A stretch of 64,000 bases of DNA from Schistocephalus solidus (taxonomy: Eukaryota; Platyhelminthes; Cestoda; Diphyllobothriidea; Diphyllobothriidae), in assembly GCA_017591395.1 (NCBI GenBank), contig WEDG01000747.1:62001-126000 (forward strand). Direction: 5' to 3'. This document shows, piece by piece, positions 63,585 to 64,000 of this stretch (its first letter is position 1; each line of letters opens with the position of its first letter). A program made the translations under genes and the position numbers. The notes below the pieces were generated by a model. That model ran no database searches. It saw only the letters and a list, made by a program, of their open reading frames with translations, and had not been told where the DNA came from.

Positions 63585-64000
63585 AGACGTTATACCGTAC
63601 TTCCGACATAGATACTAGCTAAAAAGCCCAGACACGTGTTTCGCCGATGTTTCTGCTGCTGTGTGACACAGCAACGAGGGTTCGGCTCCTCAGTGGGTCC
63701 CCAGCGTTCTCTATGCGGTTTCTGGTATATGGACTCCAGAGAATAATCGGGTAAATAATTTCTGAAATTATTAAGTGCAGGACATGGAGTCAGGTGCTTC
63801 GGACATGACTTTTTAGGGTCAGACCCGAAATTTCAATGAACATTTGGGTCGAAGACAATCAACCACTGTGGAATAACCACGTAATGCCCATTCTACAAAC
63901 AAGTAGTCCCCCAGCGTTCTCTATGCGGTTTCTGGTATATGGACTCAGAGAATAATCGGGTAAAATAATTTCTGAAATTATTAAGTGCAGGACATGGAGT
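63585..64000 (-). repeat. Dispersed repeat copy 2 with partial duplication, cut by window end
   Basis: The reverse complement of 7085-7320 spans about 63590-63835. From 63907 a second, nearly identical copy of 63699-63790 starts (CCCCAGCGTTCTCTATGCGG onward) and runs off the window. This part is therefore tandemly duplicated with a period of about 207 bp. Confidence 0.85.

Overview
The window looks like flatworm (platyhelminth) nuclear DNA, most likely from a tapeworm. This is inferred from gene and element content and not proven. It has one conserved multi-exon gene with long introns, and it is dense in Penelope-like retroelements, a zinc-finger-tailed LINE, tRNA-derived SINEs and hammerhead ribozyme motifs. 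No prokaryotic, viral or CRISPR signal was seen.

The main gene is a FOXP-subfamily forkhead transcription factor on the minus strand, running from the start codon at 43270 to a stop at 1014. I reconstructed seven coding exons by eye from splice sites and homology: 43270-42928, 31641-31416, 15992-15905, 11068-10834, 6400-6111, 1640-1522 and 1290-1014. Every junction is phase-compatible, and the exons sum to 1578 nt (525 codons plus stop). In order the protein has an alanine-rich N-terminus, the FOXP C2H2 zinc finger split across exons 2 and 3, a leucine zipper across exons 3 and 4, a linker, the forkhead domain split across exons 5 and 6, and a tail with a sumoylation-type IKLE motif. A CpG-rich promoter-like stretch lies just upstream at 43.3-43.7 kb.

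The introns hold most of the mobile DNA. Intron 2 (15.4 kb) has a long fold-back repeat (17.15-17.85 kb) abutting a 5'-truncated, frameshifted LINE (17.85-21.5 kb) with five C-terminal zinc fingers, then a duplicated repeat block (21.9-23.05 kb) and a TIR element at 30.6 kb. Intron 1 (11.3 kb) has two opposed Penelope fragments (37.6-39.5 kb), a G-rich tract, a 160-bp AG tract and a GC-rich segment with a Maf/AP-1-type palindrome.

Upstream of the gene (44-64 kb) I find no confident host gene. There is a 43-bp minisatellite (49.8-50.1 kb), a Penelope element with flanking pLTR-like repeats (52.1-54.4 kb), a 3.5-copy tandem array of a 233-bp unit with a hammerhead ribozyme in each unit (54.5-55.3 kb), a second Penelope 3' part (55.3-56.2 kb), many SINEs and many copies of a ~430-bp dispersed repeat.

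The most interesting material is the set of hammerhead ribozyme motifs in three contexts: the tandem array, the tail of a tRNA-derived SINE, and Penelope terminal repeats.
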